Shown here: positions 1 through 9,317 of the stretch, piece after piece
Layout: each line of letters begins with the position of its first letter
How positions within the stretch are numbered: the stretch's first letter is position 1
Source: Chryseobacterium sp. Bi04
GTDB taxonomy: Bacteria; Bacteroidota; Bacteroidia; Flavobacteriales; Weeksellaceae
Direction of reading: 5' to 3'
DNA: 64,000 nt
Assembly: GCF_918698085.1 (NCBI RefSeq)
Contig: NZ_CAKKLP010000010.1
Coordinates: 124,001 to 188,000 of the forward strand
Program-made: the position numbers and the translations under genes
Notes under the pieces: model-generated
What the model was told of the DNA's origin: nothing
Database searches by the model: none
Seen by the model: the letters and a program-made list of their open reading frames with translations, nothing else

Positions 1-1
1 T

Positions 2-1060
2 TCAATACGAAATATGTATGGCTTTGATTATAGCGTGGTCCAGCTTACCAATGGAGAAGTGGTTACAGTGATAAAATTGGTCCTTACAAACTCTCCGGCT
101 TTCAATGCCGGCTTGGAAAGGGGAATGATTATTACAAAAATAAATGGAAAAGCAGTTACGGCTGCCAATGCAGAAACCATTACTTCTTCTATGAAAGATC
201 AAACGGTAATAGATCTTAAGGTGGGAAGCTGGAAAAATGGAGCTGTTGCCGATGAAAAGGATGTCACTGTGTATTATGGATATTCTTTGGAACAGCCTTT
301 CTTATCAAAAATTTTTAATGAAAACGGTAAAAAGACAGGGTATCTGTATATTTATGATTTTCCGGATGGAATGACATCCATGCTTCATCAGAAGTTTGGA
401 GAGTTTAAAGCTGCCGGAATTCAGGAATTAATTCTTGATCTGAGGTATAATTATGGAGGTTCCGTGTCAGCTGCCGCAGCACTTTGTGCATTAATTCCCT
501 CAGGAATATCAGCCAGTTCACCCTTTATCATTTTTAAAGGAAATAAAAACGGAGGTGAAGTCAAAAGAACATTTGGCCAACAGATTTCTTACGATCCTAA
601 AGCTCTTGACTTTAATGTATTGCATTCCAATTCGTTAGGATTGAATAAACTCTATGTTCTTACCTCAAACAGTACGGCATCAGCTGCAGAAATAGTAGTC
701 AATAACCTGAAACCCTATCTGCAGGTTGTACAAATAGGCGATGTTACCTTAGGAAAAGATATGGCCGGGTTTATAGTGGAAGACAAAAGGAAGCCCAAAA
801 AGATTTCCTGGCAGATCCATCCGGTTATTTATAAAGTTTTCAATGCGAACGGAATAGGGGAATACAGCAATGGGATTTCCCCACAGTTTAAGGTGAATGA
901 ATATACTCAGCTGCCATTACTTCCATTGGGAGATCCCGGAGAAACCTTAATTTCAGAAGCTTTAAACCATGTTTATTTAAAGCAGGTTCAGTCTGAACCC
1001 TTTCATAAAACAAAAATTCTGTATCAAAGTGATGTGCCTTTTGCTGCAAAGGGAAAGTAA
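2..1060 (+). CDS. S41 family C-terminal processing peptidase, 5' end outside the window
   Basis: The frame is open to the left edge, so the N-terminus is missing. The visible 352 residues hold a PDZ-like segment (NAGLERGMIITKINGK, about residues 32-48) followed by an S41 peptidase core: the LILDLRYNYGG strand, then TSNSTASAAE, whose Ser in TAS is the expected nucleophile, and the downstream Lys of TLGKDMAG as general base. Members cleave the C-termini of exported proteins; Bacteroidetes versions are usually lipoproteins or periplasmic, but the signal region cannot be seen here. The family is clear from the catalytic dyad; the substrate is unknown. The next gene starts 84 nt downstream. Confidence 0.88.
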   Translation, partial: SIRNMYGFDYSVVQLTNGEVVTVIKLVLTNSPAFNAGLERGMIITKINGKAVTAANAETITSSMKDQTVIDLKVGSWKNGAVADEKDVTVYYGYSLEQPFLSKIFNENGKKTGYLYIYDFPDGMTSMLHQKFGEFKAAGIQELILDLRYNYGGSVSAAAALCALIPSGISASSPFIIFKGNKNGGEVKRTFGQQISYDPKALDFNVLHSNSLGLNKLYVLTSNSTASAAEIVVNNLKPYLQVVQIGDVTLGKDMAGFIVEDKRKPKKISWQIHPVIYKVFNANGIGEYSNGISPQFKVNEYTQLPLLPLGDPGETLISEALNHVYLKQVQSEPFHKTKILYQSDVPFAAKGK

Positions 1061-1144
1061 ACGGAAAAATTAAAAAATGAATAAAAAACTGTTATTAATC
1101 TTCTTTAAAAAAATTAAAAAATAATAAGATAAAAAATTAATATC

Positions 1145-1414
1145 ATGCAGGGAATAGAACCACAACTTCATACAAGCCTCACCAGCCGTATCGAAAATTA
1201 CCGTCTTTTATTAGAAGCTTTGGAAGATCCTGAATCCCGGTCTTCTGACATTGCTCTGCAAATTTCAGAATTAGGAAACCTGTATGAAGATTATTTATCC
1301 AATAAAAAGAACCTTGAGAAGAGTATAAAAAACTACAGGGAGTATCATGAGAACCTGAGAAAAAGACTGACCATAAGGTTCCGGGAACTCAAAAGAAAGG
1401 CAAGACAGAAATAA
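1145..1414 (+). CDS. Small charged helical protein of unknown function
   Basis: An 89-residue protein, not recognised. It is predicted by eye to be almost entirely helical and probably coiled-coil: regularly spaced Leu/Ile across ENYRLLLEALEDPE and ISELGNLYEDYLSNKKNLEK, ending in a strongly basic tail (RKRLTIRFRELKRKARQK). It has no signal peptide or membrane segment, so it is probably cytoplasmic. It lies between the S41 peptidase and the sterol-desaturase-like gene on the same strand, with an AT-rich upstream gap, so co-transcription is possible but not shown. A real gene is likely because the frame has an ATG start and coherent amino-acid composition. Confidence 0.6.
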   Translation: MQGIEPQLHTSLTSRIENYRLLLEALEDPESRSSDIALQISELGNLYEDYLSNKKNLEKSIKNYREYHENLRKRLTIRFRELKRKARQK

Positions 1415-1512
1415 TACTGAATAGGAGGTAGCCATTATTTTTGATCTGCTTTCTGTGGTCTTTCTTGCGAAATTCATACATTTATACAATCAAGATGACA
1501 GAGGGTATATTT

Positions 1513-2235
1513 ATGAATTTTAATACGACTGAACTTTCCGGCTATTTACAGATATTTTGGCATTTTTCATGGCTGGAATGGATCGTATTCAGCCTTATTA
1601 TTAATGTTTTCCTATATCTGTTTTCTATTGGACTCTATCTTTTTATAGAGAAAACATGTCCTAAAAGCAGACTTCAGGAAAAAAATCATCCCATTACGGC
1701 ATCCGATTTTTATCTTAGTATTTTGACAATTGCCTGCAACTGTCTTGTACTTTTACTGGGGGTATTTTTATGGAAAAAAGGATGGATTGAAGTCGGAAAT
1801 AAAGAATCGGCGGTTGGGATAGTATCAGAGGTCGTTGCTTTACTTCTTGTAATGGATCTGCTGATGTATTTTTTTCATTATGCCGCTCATCTACCCTTTG
1901 TATATAAACTGCTGCATGGTAAACATCATGAGCATATAAGCACCAATTACTTAAGTCTTTTTGTACTCCATCCGTTAGAAACGATTGGCTTTGGAATGAT
2001 GATGCTTATTTTGTTGATTTGTTATCCTTTTTCTGTTGTTTCCATTTCTATTTATCTACTACTCAATCTTATTTGGGGAACGATAGGGCATTTGAACAGG
2101 GAATTTTTTCCTGCAAAGTTTGACAGATATTGGATAGGAACCACCAGATTTCATAACCAGCACCATTTGGATGAAAGTAAAAATTTTGGTTTTTATACCT
2201 CTATCTGGGACAGACTGTTTGGAACATATAAGTAA
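1513..2235 (+). CDS. Sterol desaturase / fatty acid hydroxylase family membrane protein
   Basis: Integral-membrane di-iron hydroxylase family. The expected histidine clusters are present in order: FHYAAH (HX3H), LHGKHHEH (HX2HH) and HNQHH (HX2HH), the ligands for the two iron atoms, between four or so hydrophobic segments. Family members use O2 to hydroxylate or desaturate sterols, carotenoids or fatty acids; the substrate here is not deducible. I prefer the ATG at 1513 (240 residues, starting MNFNTTELSG). In-frame TTG 1441 and ATG 1495 are alternatives; an AGGAGG at 1423-1428 sits 12 nt before the TTG, but flavobacteria rely little on Shine-Dalgarno sites and the extra 24 residues look unnatural. 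Confidence 0.82.
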   Translation: MNFNTTELSGYLQIFWHFSWLEWIVFSLIINVFLYLFSIGLYLFIEKTCPKSRLQEKNHPITASDFYLSILTIACNCLVLLLGVFLWKKGWIEVGNKESAVGIVSEVVALLLVMDLLMYFFHYAAHLPFVYKLLHGKHHEHISTNYLSLFVLHPLETIGFGMMMLILLICYPFSVVSISIYLLLNLIWGTIGHLNREFFPAKFDRYWIGTTRFHNQHHLDESKNFGFYTSIWDRLFGTYK

Positions 2236-2323
2236 GAGAACTGAAGCCTTATATAACGTTATACTAAGATAATCTCTACGTTAAAAAATAATCTAGTGTA
2301 ATGCCTGCTGTAACAATAAAATC

Positions 2324-2480
2324 TTTAACGCAAAGTTTTTATATGAGAGCTGATTATTTTAAGAGGCAAAGAAAATCGACTTTGTCGATGATGAAGCTGC
2401 ATGGCTATGCATACGCTTAAAGAATCAAGGAAGTTGATTCCATCTTTGCTTCCTCAAAGTTATTAAATCTTTGCGTTAAA
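2324..2480. repeat. Inverted-repeat element, full copy
   Basis: The 365-nt gap between the desaturase and marR genes has no credible gene but contains this element. Its ends are a perfect 12-nt inverted repeat, TTTAACGCAAAG at 2324-2335 and CTTTGCGTTAAA at 2469-2480. Inside, segments such as AAGAGGCAAAG and CTTTGCTTCCTC pair imperfectly, so the whole could fold into a long hairpin. A second left-end copy begins at 2522. It looks like a small non-coding, MITE- or REP-like interspersed repeat; no transposase is visible. Confidence 0.6.
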
Positions 2481-2520
2481 AAAATGAGCTGACATAAGAC
2501 TTCTTTCAATAAATAATATG

Positions 2521-2580
2521 CTTTAACGCAAAGTTTTGAAATGAAAATTGATTATTTTAAGAGGGAAAAGAAGTTGTGTT
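2521..2580. repeat. Truncated second copy of the 2324-2480 repeat
   Basis: Begins with the same CTTTAACGCAAAGTTTT end and continues with GATTATTTTAAGAGG as in the full copy, differing at a few bases, then breaks off before the central part. It is a direct-orientation partial copy, 40 nt after the full element ends and about 20 nt from the marR stop. It may form part of the 3' region of the marR transcript. Confidence 0.55.
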
Positions 2581-2600
2581 TAAAATGGCATTTGGTTAAT

Positions 2601-3023
2601 TTAAAGCTTGAGATGCTTTAAAACCTTGCCCAGCAGATCAGTAAAACTCTTTAACTCTTTAGAGGTTAATATGGCAGCAGTCTGCCGGGTGATATTTTCC
2701 CGGAATGTTTCTGAATTATCAATGATAAAACGCCCTTTTTCCGTTACCGAAAGATTAAATTTCCGGCGGTCGGTTTCATTCTGTTTCTGGATAATAAAAT
2801 CATGATCAATCAAAAATTTTAATTGCTTTGAAATGGCTGCCTGGCTTATATTAAAAGCAGTGGATACCTCCCTTCCTGTAGCACCTTCTTTCCTCAAAAT
2901 AAACTCCATAATATTATAATGAGCTGCGGTTACTCCATTGATGTCCCCTCTGTTCATGTGGGCAAGAATAAGACACTGAAAATCAGTAAATGTGTTAAAA
3001 AACTCTTTTTCAATAGCTTTCAT
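2601..3023 (-). CDS. MarR family transcriptional regulator
   Basis: A 140-residue winged-helix protein of normal MarR length. The DNA-binding part is visible as YNIMEFILRKEGATGREVSTAFNISQAAISKQLKFLIDHDFI followed by the wing (NETDRRKFNLSVTEKG); the last helices form the dimer interface. It is transcribed away from the UvrA-like gene with only 50 nt between the two starts. MarR proteins usually repress a divergent efflux or detoxification gene until a phenolic or drug ligand binds, so it probably controls itself and the UvrA-like ATPase. The ligand is unknown. Confidence 0.87.
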   Translation of the reverse strand: MKAIEKEFFNTFTDFQCLILAHMNRGDINGVTAAHYNIMEFILRKEGATGREVSTAFNISQAAISKQLKFLIDHDFIIQKQNETDRRKFNLSVTEKGRFIIDNSETFRENITRQTAAILTSKELKSFTDLLGKVLKHLKL

Positions 3024-3034
3024 GAGAAATATGC

Positions 3035-3062
3035 TTAACTTAGTTAACTATTAACAAAGGTA
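3035..3062. promoter_or_regulatory. Candidate MarR operator with a -7 box for marR
   Basis: The 50-nt divergent gap contains overlapping inverted repeats: TTAAC-TTA-GTTAA (3035-3047) and GTTAAC-TA-TTAAC (3043-3055). On the minus strand TACCTTTG (3062-3055) matches the Bacteroidetes -7 consensus TAnnTTTG and abuts the repeats. I found no -33 box at the usual spacing. The overlap would allow autorepression; this is inference from position and symmetry. Confidence 0.5.
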
Positions 3063-3073
3063 ATCATTATACC

Positions 3074-5326
3074 ATGGAAAATATAGAAATTACAAATGCG
3101 AGGCAAAATAATCTCAAAAATATTTCCATAAAAATTCCAAAAAATAAAATGGTTGTTTTTACGGGAGTATCGGGTTCCGGAAAATCTTCTCTGGTATTTG
3201 AAACCATTGGAGCTGAAGCCCAGCGTCAGATTAATGAAACCCAGAATAGTTTTGTCAGAAACCGCTTACAGCATTATGGAATCCCGGATGTGGATAAAAT
3301 TGAAAACCTGAATGTTCCCATCATTATCAATCAGAAAAGACTGGGGGGCAATGCAAGATCTACCGTAGGGACGGCTACCGATGTGTATGCTTCCCTGAGG
3401 CTGTTGTTTTCCAGAATGGGGCAGCCTTTTGTAGGCTATTCCAATGTTTTCTCATTTAATAATCCACAGGGAATGTGCCCGGAATGTGAAGGATTGGGAT
3501 TTATCCAGGCCTTGAATATTACTACTCTGATTGATAAGAACAAATCTTTACATGAAGGGGCTGTCAGATTTCCGACCTTTCAGCCGGGAGGCTGGCGTCT
3601 GACAAGATATACCTTATCCGGTTATTTTGATAATGATAAAAAACTGAAAGATTTTACTGACGAAGAATGGGAAATATTGCTTTATGCAGAAGAGCATAAG
3701 CCTAAACATCCTCATAAAGAATGGGGAAAAACGGTAAAATATGAAGGGATTATTCCAAGAATAGAAAAAGCATTCCTGAAAAAAGATTCAAAAGAAAATA
3801 TAACGAGAAAAGATGCATTGAAAAATGTTGTCACAACAAAGACCTGTCCATCCTGTAAGGGAAAACGGCTTAATGACAAAATACTGTCCTGTACCATCGA
3901 AGGGAAAAATATTGCGGATTGTACCGCCCTTTCAATGGATGAATTGTTTGAATTTATTAATTCGCTGGAATCAAAAACGTATGACGTCATCATTAAGGAA
4001 CTTTCCGCAAAACTCCAAAATATAATCAATATTGGATTACAATACCTTACATTGGACCGGACTACACAAACGCTTTCCGGAGGAGAATCTCAACGGATAA
4101 AAATGGTGAGAAACCTTGGGAACAGCCTTGTTGATTTGCTTTATATTTTTGATGAACCGAGCATTGGTCTTCATCCGAAGGACTTACAGAACATTATCCG
4201 TATTATTGAGCAGATCAGAGATAAAGGAAATTCCGTTTTAATTGTAGAGCATGACCCTGATATTATTAAAATGGCAGACTGGGTGATTGATATGGGTCCA
4301 GGATCCGGAAAAAACGGTGGTAATGTGGTGTATGAAGGAACTTTTAATGAGCTAAAGCAATCTGCAGGCAAAACGGGATCTTACTTTGCAGAAAAGCCGG
4401 TCATTAACCTACATCCAAGAAAACCAAAGGACTATTTGAAGATCAGGAATGCCCGGCTGTACAATCTTAAAAATATAAATGTCAGTATTCCGACAGAGGT
4501 GATGACTGTGGTAACGGGAGTGGCAGGTTCAGGTAAAAGCACTTTGATCAATAGAGTATTACCGGATTTCTATCCTGATGTAACGATTATAGACCAATCT
4601 TTATTTGCAGCCAGTGTCCGTTCCAACCTGCTTACTTATTTAAATATATCGGATACAGTACGTCAGCTTTTTGCTCATGCCAGCCACGTTTCAGAGAAGC
4701 TGTTTAGCAGAAACAGTGAAGGAGCCTGTAAAAACTGTAGAGGGTTGGGTATCGAAAAAATAGATCTTGCATTTATGGACAATATTGAACAGCCCTGTGA
4801 AGAATGTGGCGGTTCAGGATTTGATCCTAAGGTCCTTCAATATCACTACAATCAAAAAACAATAGTAGAAGTCATGAATATGACCGTTTCCGAGGCCATA
4901 TCCTTTTTTGCCGATGAATCTGTCATTAAACATTTTGAGGTACTGATAAAATTAGGACTGGATTACCTGACGCTAGGGCAGCGGTTAGACAGTTTCTCAG
5001 GAGGTGAAAGACAACGCCTGAAACTCACCAAAGAACTGAAACACGGTAACCGGACTATTGTTATGGATGAGCCAAGCACAGGTCTGCATCCCAGTGATAC
5101 GCGCAAATTATTATCCTTTCTAAATACTCTTACGGATAAAAAAAATACATTAATTGTTATAGAACATAATTTAGATATTATTGCCCAGGGAGATTGGATT
5201 ATAGATATAGGTCCGGGGGCCGGTAAATTTGGAGGTGAAATTATGTTTGAAGGAACTCCGGAAGGACTGTTGAAAAATAAAACATCCTATACTGCCGAAT
5301 TTTTGAGGAAACATATTCAGGGATAA
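3074..5326 (+). CDS. UvrA-like ABC ATPase, short form (UvrA2/drug-tolerance type)
   Basis: Two tandem UvrA-type ABC modules in 750 residues. Seen: Walker A GVSGSGKSS (about 31-39) and GVAGSGKST (about 482-490); signatures LSGGESQR (about 333) and FSGGERQR (about 640); Walker B with FDEPSIGLHP and MDEPSTGLHP; zinc-binding pairs CPECEGLG, CPSCKGKRL and CKNCRGLG...CEECGGSG. True UvrA is about 940 residues; only about 100 residues separate the first Walker A from the first zinc pair, so the UvrB-binding domain appears reduced or missing. Such proteins are associated with tolerance to DNA-binding drugs rather than core excision repair (family knowledge). A divergent MarR regulator supports an inducible detoxification role. 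Confidence 0.86.
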   Translation: MENIEITNARQNNLKNISIKIPKNKMVVFTGVSGSGKSSLVFETIGAEAQRQINETQNSFVRNRLQHYGIPDVDKIENLNVPIIINQKRLGGNARSTVGTATDVYASLRLLFSRMGQPFVGYSNVFSFNNPQGMCPECEGLGFIQALNITTLIDKNKSLHEGAVRFPTFQPGGWRLTRYTLSGYFDNDKKLKDFTDEEWEILLYAEEHKPKHPHKEWGKTVKYEGIIPRIEKAFLKKDSKENITRKDALKNVVTTKTCPSCKGKRLNDKILSCTIEGKNIADCTALSMDELFEFINSLESKTYDVIIKELSAKLQNIINIGLQYLTLDRTTQTLSGGESQRIKMVRNLGNSLVDLLYIFDEPSIGLHPKDLQNIIRIIEQIRDKGNSVLIVEHDPDIIKMADWVIDMGPGSGKNGGNVVYEGTFNELKQSAGKTGSYFAEKPVINLHPRKPKDYLKIRNARLYNLKNINVSIPTEVMTVVTGVAGSGKSTLINRVLPDFYPDVTIIDQSLFAASVRSNLLTYLNISDTVRQLFAHASHVSEKLFSRNSEGACKNCRGLGIEKIDLAFMDNIEQPCEECGGSGFDPKVLQYHYNQKTIVEVMNMTVSEAISFFADESVIKHFEVLIKLGLDYLTLGQRLDSFSGGERQRLKLTKELKHGNRTIVMDEPSTGLHPSDTRKLLSFLNTLTDKKNTLIVIEHNLDIIAQGDWIIDIGPGAGKFGGEIMFEGTPEGLLKNKTSYTAEFLRKHIQG

Positions 5327-5351
5327 AAATAAACGGTTAAAAATAATAAGA

Positions 5352-5395
5352 CAGTAAGAATATTATATTTTTAAATCGTTCTAATATTCTTACTG
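5352..5395. terminator. Hairpin between convergent genes, likely bidirectional terminator
   Basis: Perfect 14-bp stem CAGTAAGAATATTA (5352-5365) with TAATATTCTTACTG (5382-5395) and a 16-nt loop, lying between the convergent UvrA-like and phytase genes. There is no strong U-tract directly after the stem, so termination is inferred mainly from position and symmetry. Confidence 0.5.
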
Positions 5396-5425
5396 CCACC
5401 ATTAAAGCTAATGGTTTAAACCTAT

Positions 5426-6472
5426 TTACTTGGATTGATCTGCGGTTTTGATAGCCGTTTTGATTCTTTCTTCAACCATTCTCCAGTCATAGAAGTGAAA
5501 TACCCGGCCATTGCTCATAGCAACAAATACTCCTTTTGGAAACTTAGGTCCCAGATTAATATTTGTCACTTCAGAACCGTCACTTTCACTGGTAGAAACA
5601 GGAATCTCAGCAATTTTTCCCTTTGCAGGATCTTCTCTGAGGTAGACATTAAATGTGTCTTTCTGCTGATTGGAAACCAAAATATATCCGTTCTGTGGGG
5701 ACGTAGGATAGATGGAAATTCCCTCTACATCAGAGGTGAAATCTCCTTTTCCAAAAACCAATAATTCATCATTCCCTTTTGCCGGATCTGCATAATATTG
5801 GTGTACTCCAAACTGCTCGTCAGAATAATAGATATAGCCTTTTTCATCATCTACAGCAATGCTCTCAATTTCCTTTAAACCGCTGTATTTCCCAAATTTC
5901 CGGACTACCTCACCTGTGATGGTTCCGTTTTTCTCAGAAAGTTTATATTGCCAGAGATAACCTTCTTTCGGACCTGATTTTCTTCCGACAACAACGAATA
6001 TATCCCCTGTTTCCGGGTTTTTATACATGGAAACACCCATTGGGCCGCGCTCTGTTTCTCCTTCAAATACAGAAATTTCTCCAACTTCTTTCAGATCAGG
6101 AAGGCTATACAGTTTTACCTTATTGGTTTCTCTTTCTGTAACCGCTGCAATGTCCGTTTTTTTACCATTTACAGTAAAACCGTATTCAATATCTACATTA
6201 TTAGGGCGTTTAAGCCCTGAAACTTTATGAATTATTTTACCGTTAAGATCGAAGGCATACAATCCGCCATCAGTATCTTTATCTGTTCCGATGATGATAC
6301 TTTTTGAAGCATCGTCAGGATGGATCCATATGGCTGGATCATCAGTATCATGAGCTACAGTTTCAGTAATAACGCTTGGTTTAAGTTTTTCTCCTAATTC
6401 TTTTTGCCCTGTACAGCTGATCACAAAAGGAAAAGCTGAAAGAGCAATGATACAATATTTTATTTTCTTCAT
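5426..6472 (-). CDS. Lipoprotein 3-phytase, beta-propeller type
   Basis: Beta-propeller phytases release phosphate from phytate (inositol hexakisphosphate) with calcium. The family hallmark near the N-terminus is present (TVAHDTDDPAIWIHPDD), followed by propeller-blade motifs GTDKDTDGGLYAFDLNGK, GPMGVSMYKNPETGDIFVVV and EIESIAVDDEKGYIYYSDE. From the preferred ATG at 6472 the protein is 348 residues and begins with a lipoprotein signal (MKKIKYCIIALSAFPFVISC, lipobox VISC, Cys20), so it is probably outer-membrane anchored. The in-frame ATG at 6490 would overlap the upstream gene and add six residues. It begins 7 nt after the TonB receptor stop, so the two are probably co-transcribed. Confidence 0.88.
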   Translation of the reverse strand: MKKIKYCIIALSAFPFVISCTGQKELGEKLKPSVITETVAHDTDDPAIWIHPDDASKSIIIGTDKDTDGGLYAFDLNGKIIHKVSGLKRPNNVDIEYGFTVNGKKTDIAAVTERETNKVKLYSLPDLKEVGEISVFEGETERGPMGVSMYKNPETGDIFVVVGRKSGPKEGYLWQYKLSEKNGTITGEVVRKFGKYSGLKEIESIAVDDEKGYIYYSDEQFGVHQYYADPAKGNDELLVFGKGDFTSDVEGISIYPTSPQNGYILVSNQQKDTFNVYLREDPAKGKIAEIPVSTSESDGSEVTNINLGPKFPKGVFVAMSNGRVFHFYDWRMVEERIKTAIKTADQSK

Positions 6473-6479
6473 GACTGTT

Positions 6480-9290
6480 TTAAAAATCAAATTTTACCCC
6501 CATGGTAAATCTGGGTCTGTAATATTCTGCCTGAGCCGTCCTGCTCTGGATTCCCTGATAATATCTTAACGGCTGATTGGTCAGATTATTGGCTTCAGCA
6601 AAAATTCTCAGCTGGCTGGTAATTTTATAGGAAGCGTTGGCATCCAGAAAAAACTGTTTGTCATAATACCGGTCATCAAAAGCTTTTCCTCCCAGCTCAT
6701 CAATATAATGAGAAGCATAATTCACAGAAACTCTGGCTGAAAAATGCTTGTTTTCCCATGAAAGAGAGCCGTTGAACATATGGGGTGCCGCTCCGGGAAG
6801 TCCTACATCCGTTCTTTCTATACCGTCTTCATTAGTAATGCCTTTTGCCTTCGATTTCGTGTAAGTATAGTTAACATACACTCCAAGACCTTTCCAGAAT
6901 GCTCCCGGAATAAAATCAAGCTGTCTTTGCAATGCGACTTCAAATCCGTAAATATCTACATTATCACCATTGCGTTGTTGGGTAAATTTCCAGTTGCTTT
7001 CACCGGAAGGAATAGGGTTGGATTGCCCTGCAAAGTCGGCGGCGAAGTCACCAGCCGTATAATTTCTTTTGGAGTATGTGTAAATAAAATCATTAAGGTT
7101 CTTATAAAAAATTCCTCCTGAAAGAATCCCTACAGACTTAAAATACTTTTCCGCCATAAAATCAAAATTATAGGCGTAAGTGGCTTTCAGATTGGGGTTT
7201 CCGGCTGCCACGATTTCATCTTCAGAGATCACGTTCAGGTAAGGGACTAATGAGTAATAGTTCGGACGGGCAAGTGCTGTAGTAAATGCAGCGCGAAGTA
7301 CAAGATCCTGTACGGGAACATACTTGAAAGAAAGGTTGGGAAGAACATTGGTGTAAGTATTGGTGTTATTGATTTGCCCTAGCAGGTCTTTTTCATTCAT
7401 AACGTAATTCCCGGTGTAATCAATCTTTGTTGTTTCCACACGTGCCCCAACAATCATGGAAAGTTGATCATTGAAATCCTGATCCCAACGGATATACCCT
7501 GCATAGATCTGCTCTTTTGCTGTATAATTGCTTGAAAGGAATTTTTCAGGCTTAGATTTTCCATTGAACAAAGCAGGGTTAAATAAATCTAAGCTTCCCA
7601 GATATGCCGGATCAACAAATGTACCCGGAATATAATTTCCCGCTTGGAAGTTATGCCCATCAAGATATACTGTAGGTACGGAAAGAAGGCTTCCCATATT
7701 GCTGATCGGTTGAAAAGCATAAAAGTCATTTTCCCTTTCTTTTTCCTTCAGACGCATACGGAAACCTGTACGAAGTCTTCCTTTCTGATCTTCAATGACA
7801 GAAAAAGGAAAACGTACATTCACTTTTGCCCCAAACTCCTTCTCCTGGGTAAAGCTGTTGGCATCCGAAAGATCACTTAATTTATAGCTTCCTAAATTAT
7901 CAGCGGCCAGAGGGGTGATAACCGGGTTTTCAGGATCACTGAGATTCTGAGAGAAGTTCATTTTGCTGTTTTCAAATTCTATATAGCGCTGATGAGGTTT
8001 ATCTTCACTGGCTATGGCATAATTCATCGACCAGTCAAGATCTACTTTAGATCCGAGCAAATGCTCACCCCGTAAGGCATAATTCTGAACTTTTTGTTTT
8101 TCTAAACGGGTGTTATCATTGCCTGCATCGCCACCCTTATTCTGTCTGGTAATGCTGCCTTTCCAGTCTGTGATTTCTGTTTCATCAGCATTATACACAG
8201 GCTTTATTTTATATCCCAGTGCATAGCGGGTTTCTTTATCATTCCTGAAGTTGTACATTGCTGAGGCATAAATCTTATTTTTTGAATCGAATTCATAATC
8301 CATATTAAGATCAAAACTATGCCTGATGCGGTGCTCGTTATAGTAACGTACACCCATTTTGCTGATATAGGCTGTTTGGGCAGCGTCATTAGCCAGGCTC
8401 CATACGGGTTCTATATTATCTGAGCCGAAATTATTGTTGTTATAGGAAAAACTGAGTACAGCACCCAGCTTTTTGTTTAAAAACCTGTTTCCATATACGA
8501 ATCCTGCTGTATAATTGCCTTTTTCGCGAATCGGACTATATCCTCCGGCCAGGGTTGCTGAAATTCTCTGTCCGTTAGGGGAAGCCCTAGTGATAAGGTT
8601 TACAGAACCTCCGATAGCATCAGCATCCATATCAGGAGTTAAGGTTTTATTAACCTCAATGGTAGAGATCATATCCGAAGGAATCAGGTCCATCTGTACA
8701 TTACGGTTGTCACCTTCAGCAGAAGGAATTCTGTCTCCGTTTAGGGTAACAGAATTAAGATTTGGGGCAAGACCTCTGATAATAAGATTTCTTGCTTCAC
8801 CTTGATCATTCTGGATAGTAACCCCCGGAACACGTTTTAATGCATCTCCAATATTGGCATCAGGAAAACGTCCAATCTGGTCGGAGGAAATCACATTGGT
8901 GATATTGGCATTGTTTTTTTGCTTGTTTAGGGCTCTTGCCTGGTTTTTTAAAGTAGCTCCTGAAACCACAATTTCTGCAATAGAGTTTTCTTTTTTATCA
9001 AAAACAATATTTTGACGGGTGTTTTTTTCAGGTTCAACGGTTACATTATAATCATGTACTCCATATCCCAGGTAATCAATCTTCATGGTATAGGTGCCCG
9101 GAGGAACATTAAGGAAGACAAAATTTCCATGCTCATCAGAAGTTGTATAGATATTTCCGGGATTTAAGGATATTTTGGCTCCCGGTAATGCAATCTTAGC
9201 GTCGTCATTAATGTTTCCGGAAAGAGAACCGGTTTGTGCATAGAAAAAAATAGAAGCACAAAACAAAACGGATGTAAAAATTTTCTTCAC
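6480..9290 (-). CDS. TonB-dependent receptor with carboxypeptidase-regulatory-like N-terminal domain
   Basis: Outer-membrane gated-channel receptor, 936 residues. Order seen: signal peptide (MKKIFTSVLFCASIFFYAQ), a CarboxypepD_reg-like beta-sandwich (about 22-100), the plug (IGRFPDANIGDALKRVPGV ... NLIIRGLAPNLNSVTLNGDR ... DADAIGGSVNLITR, about 130-235), then a long beta-barrel ending in the aromatic terminal strand FTMGVKFDF. The plug wording fits the subgroup often called TIGR01782. The gene directly precedes a phytase lipoprotein, so the inferred substrate is phytate, a lower inositol phosphate or a complex of it. Barrel specificity itself cannot be read from sequence. Confidence 0.9.
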   Translation of the reverse strand: MKKIFTSVLFCASIFFYAQTGSLSGNINDDAKIALPGAKISLNPGNIYTTSDEHGNFVFLNVPPGTYTMKIDYLGYGVHDYNVTVEPEKNTRQNIVFDKKENSIAEIVVSGATLKNQARALNKQKNNANITNVISSDQIGRFPDANIGDALKRVPGVTIQNDQGEARNLIIRGLAPNLNSVTLNGDRIPSAEGDNRNVQMDLIPSDMISTIEVNKTLTPDMDADAIGGSVNLITRASPNGQRISATLAGGYSPIREKGNYTAGFVYGNRFLNKKLGAVLSFSYNNNNFGSDNIEPVWSLANDAAQTAYISKMGVRYYNEHRIRHSFDLNMDYEFDSKNKIYASAMYNFRNDKETRYALGYKIKPVYNADETEITDWKGSITRQNKGGDAGNDNTRLEKQKVQNYALRGEHLLGSKVDLDWSMNYAIASEDKPHQRYIEFENSKMNFSQNLSDPENPVITPLAADNLGSYKLSDLSDANSFTQEKEFGAKVNVRFPFSVIEDQKGRLRTGFRMRLKEKERENDFYAFQPISNMGSLLSVPTVYLDGHNFQAGNYIPGTFVDPAYLGSLDLFNPALFNGKSKPEKFLSSNYTAKEQIYAGYIRWDQDFNDQLSMIVGARVETTKIDYTGNYVMNEKDLLGQINNTNTYTNVLPNLSFKYVPVQDLVLRAAFTTALARPNYYSLVPYLNVISEDEIVAAGNPNLKATYAYNFDFMAEKYFKSVGILSGGIFYKNLNDFIYTYSKRNYTAGDFAADFAGQSNPIPSGESNWKFTQQRNGDNVDIYGFEVALQRQLDFIPGAFWKGLGVYVNYTYTKSKAKGITNEDGIERTDVGLPGAAPHMFNGSLSWENKHFSARVSVNYASHYIDELGGKAFDDRYYDKQFFLDANASYKITSQLRIFAEANNLTNQPLRYYQGIQSRTAQAEYYRPRFTMGVKFDF

Positions 9291-9317
9291 TTTCTTTTAT
9301 TAGATTAAAAATCGAAA

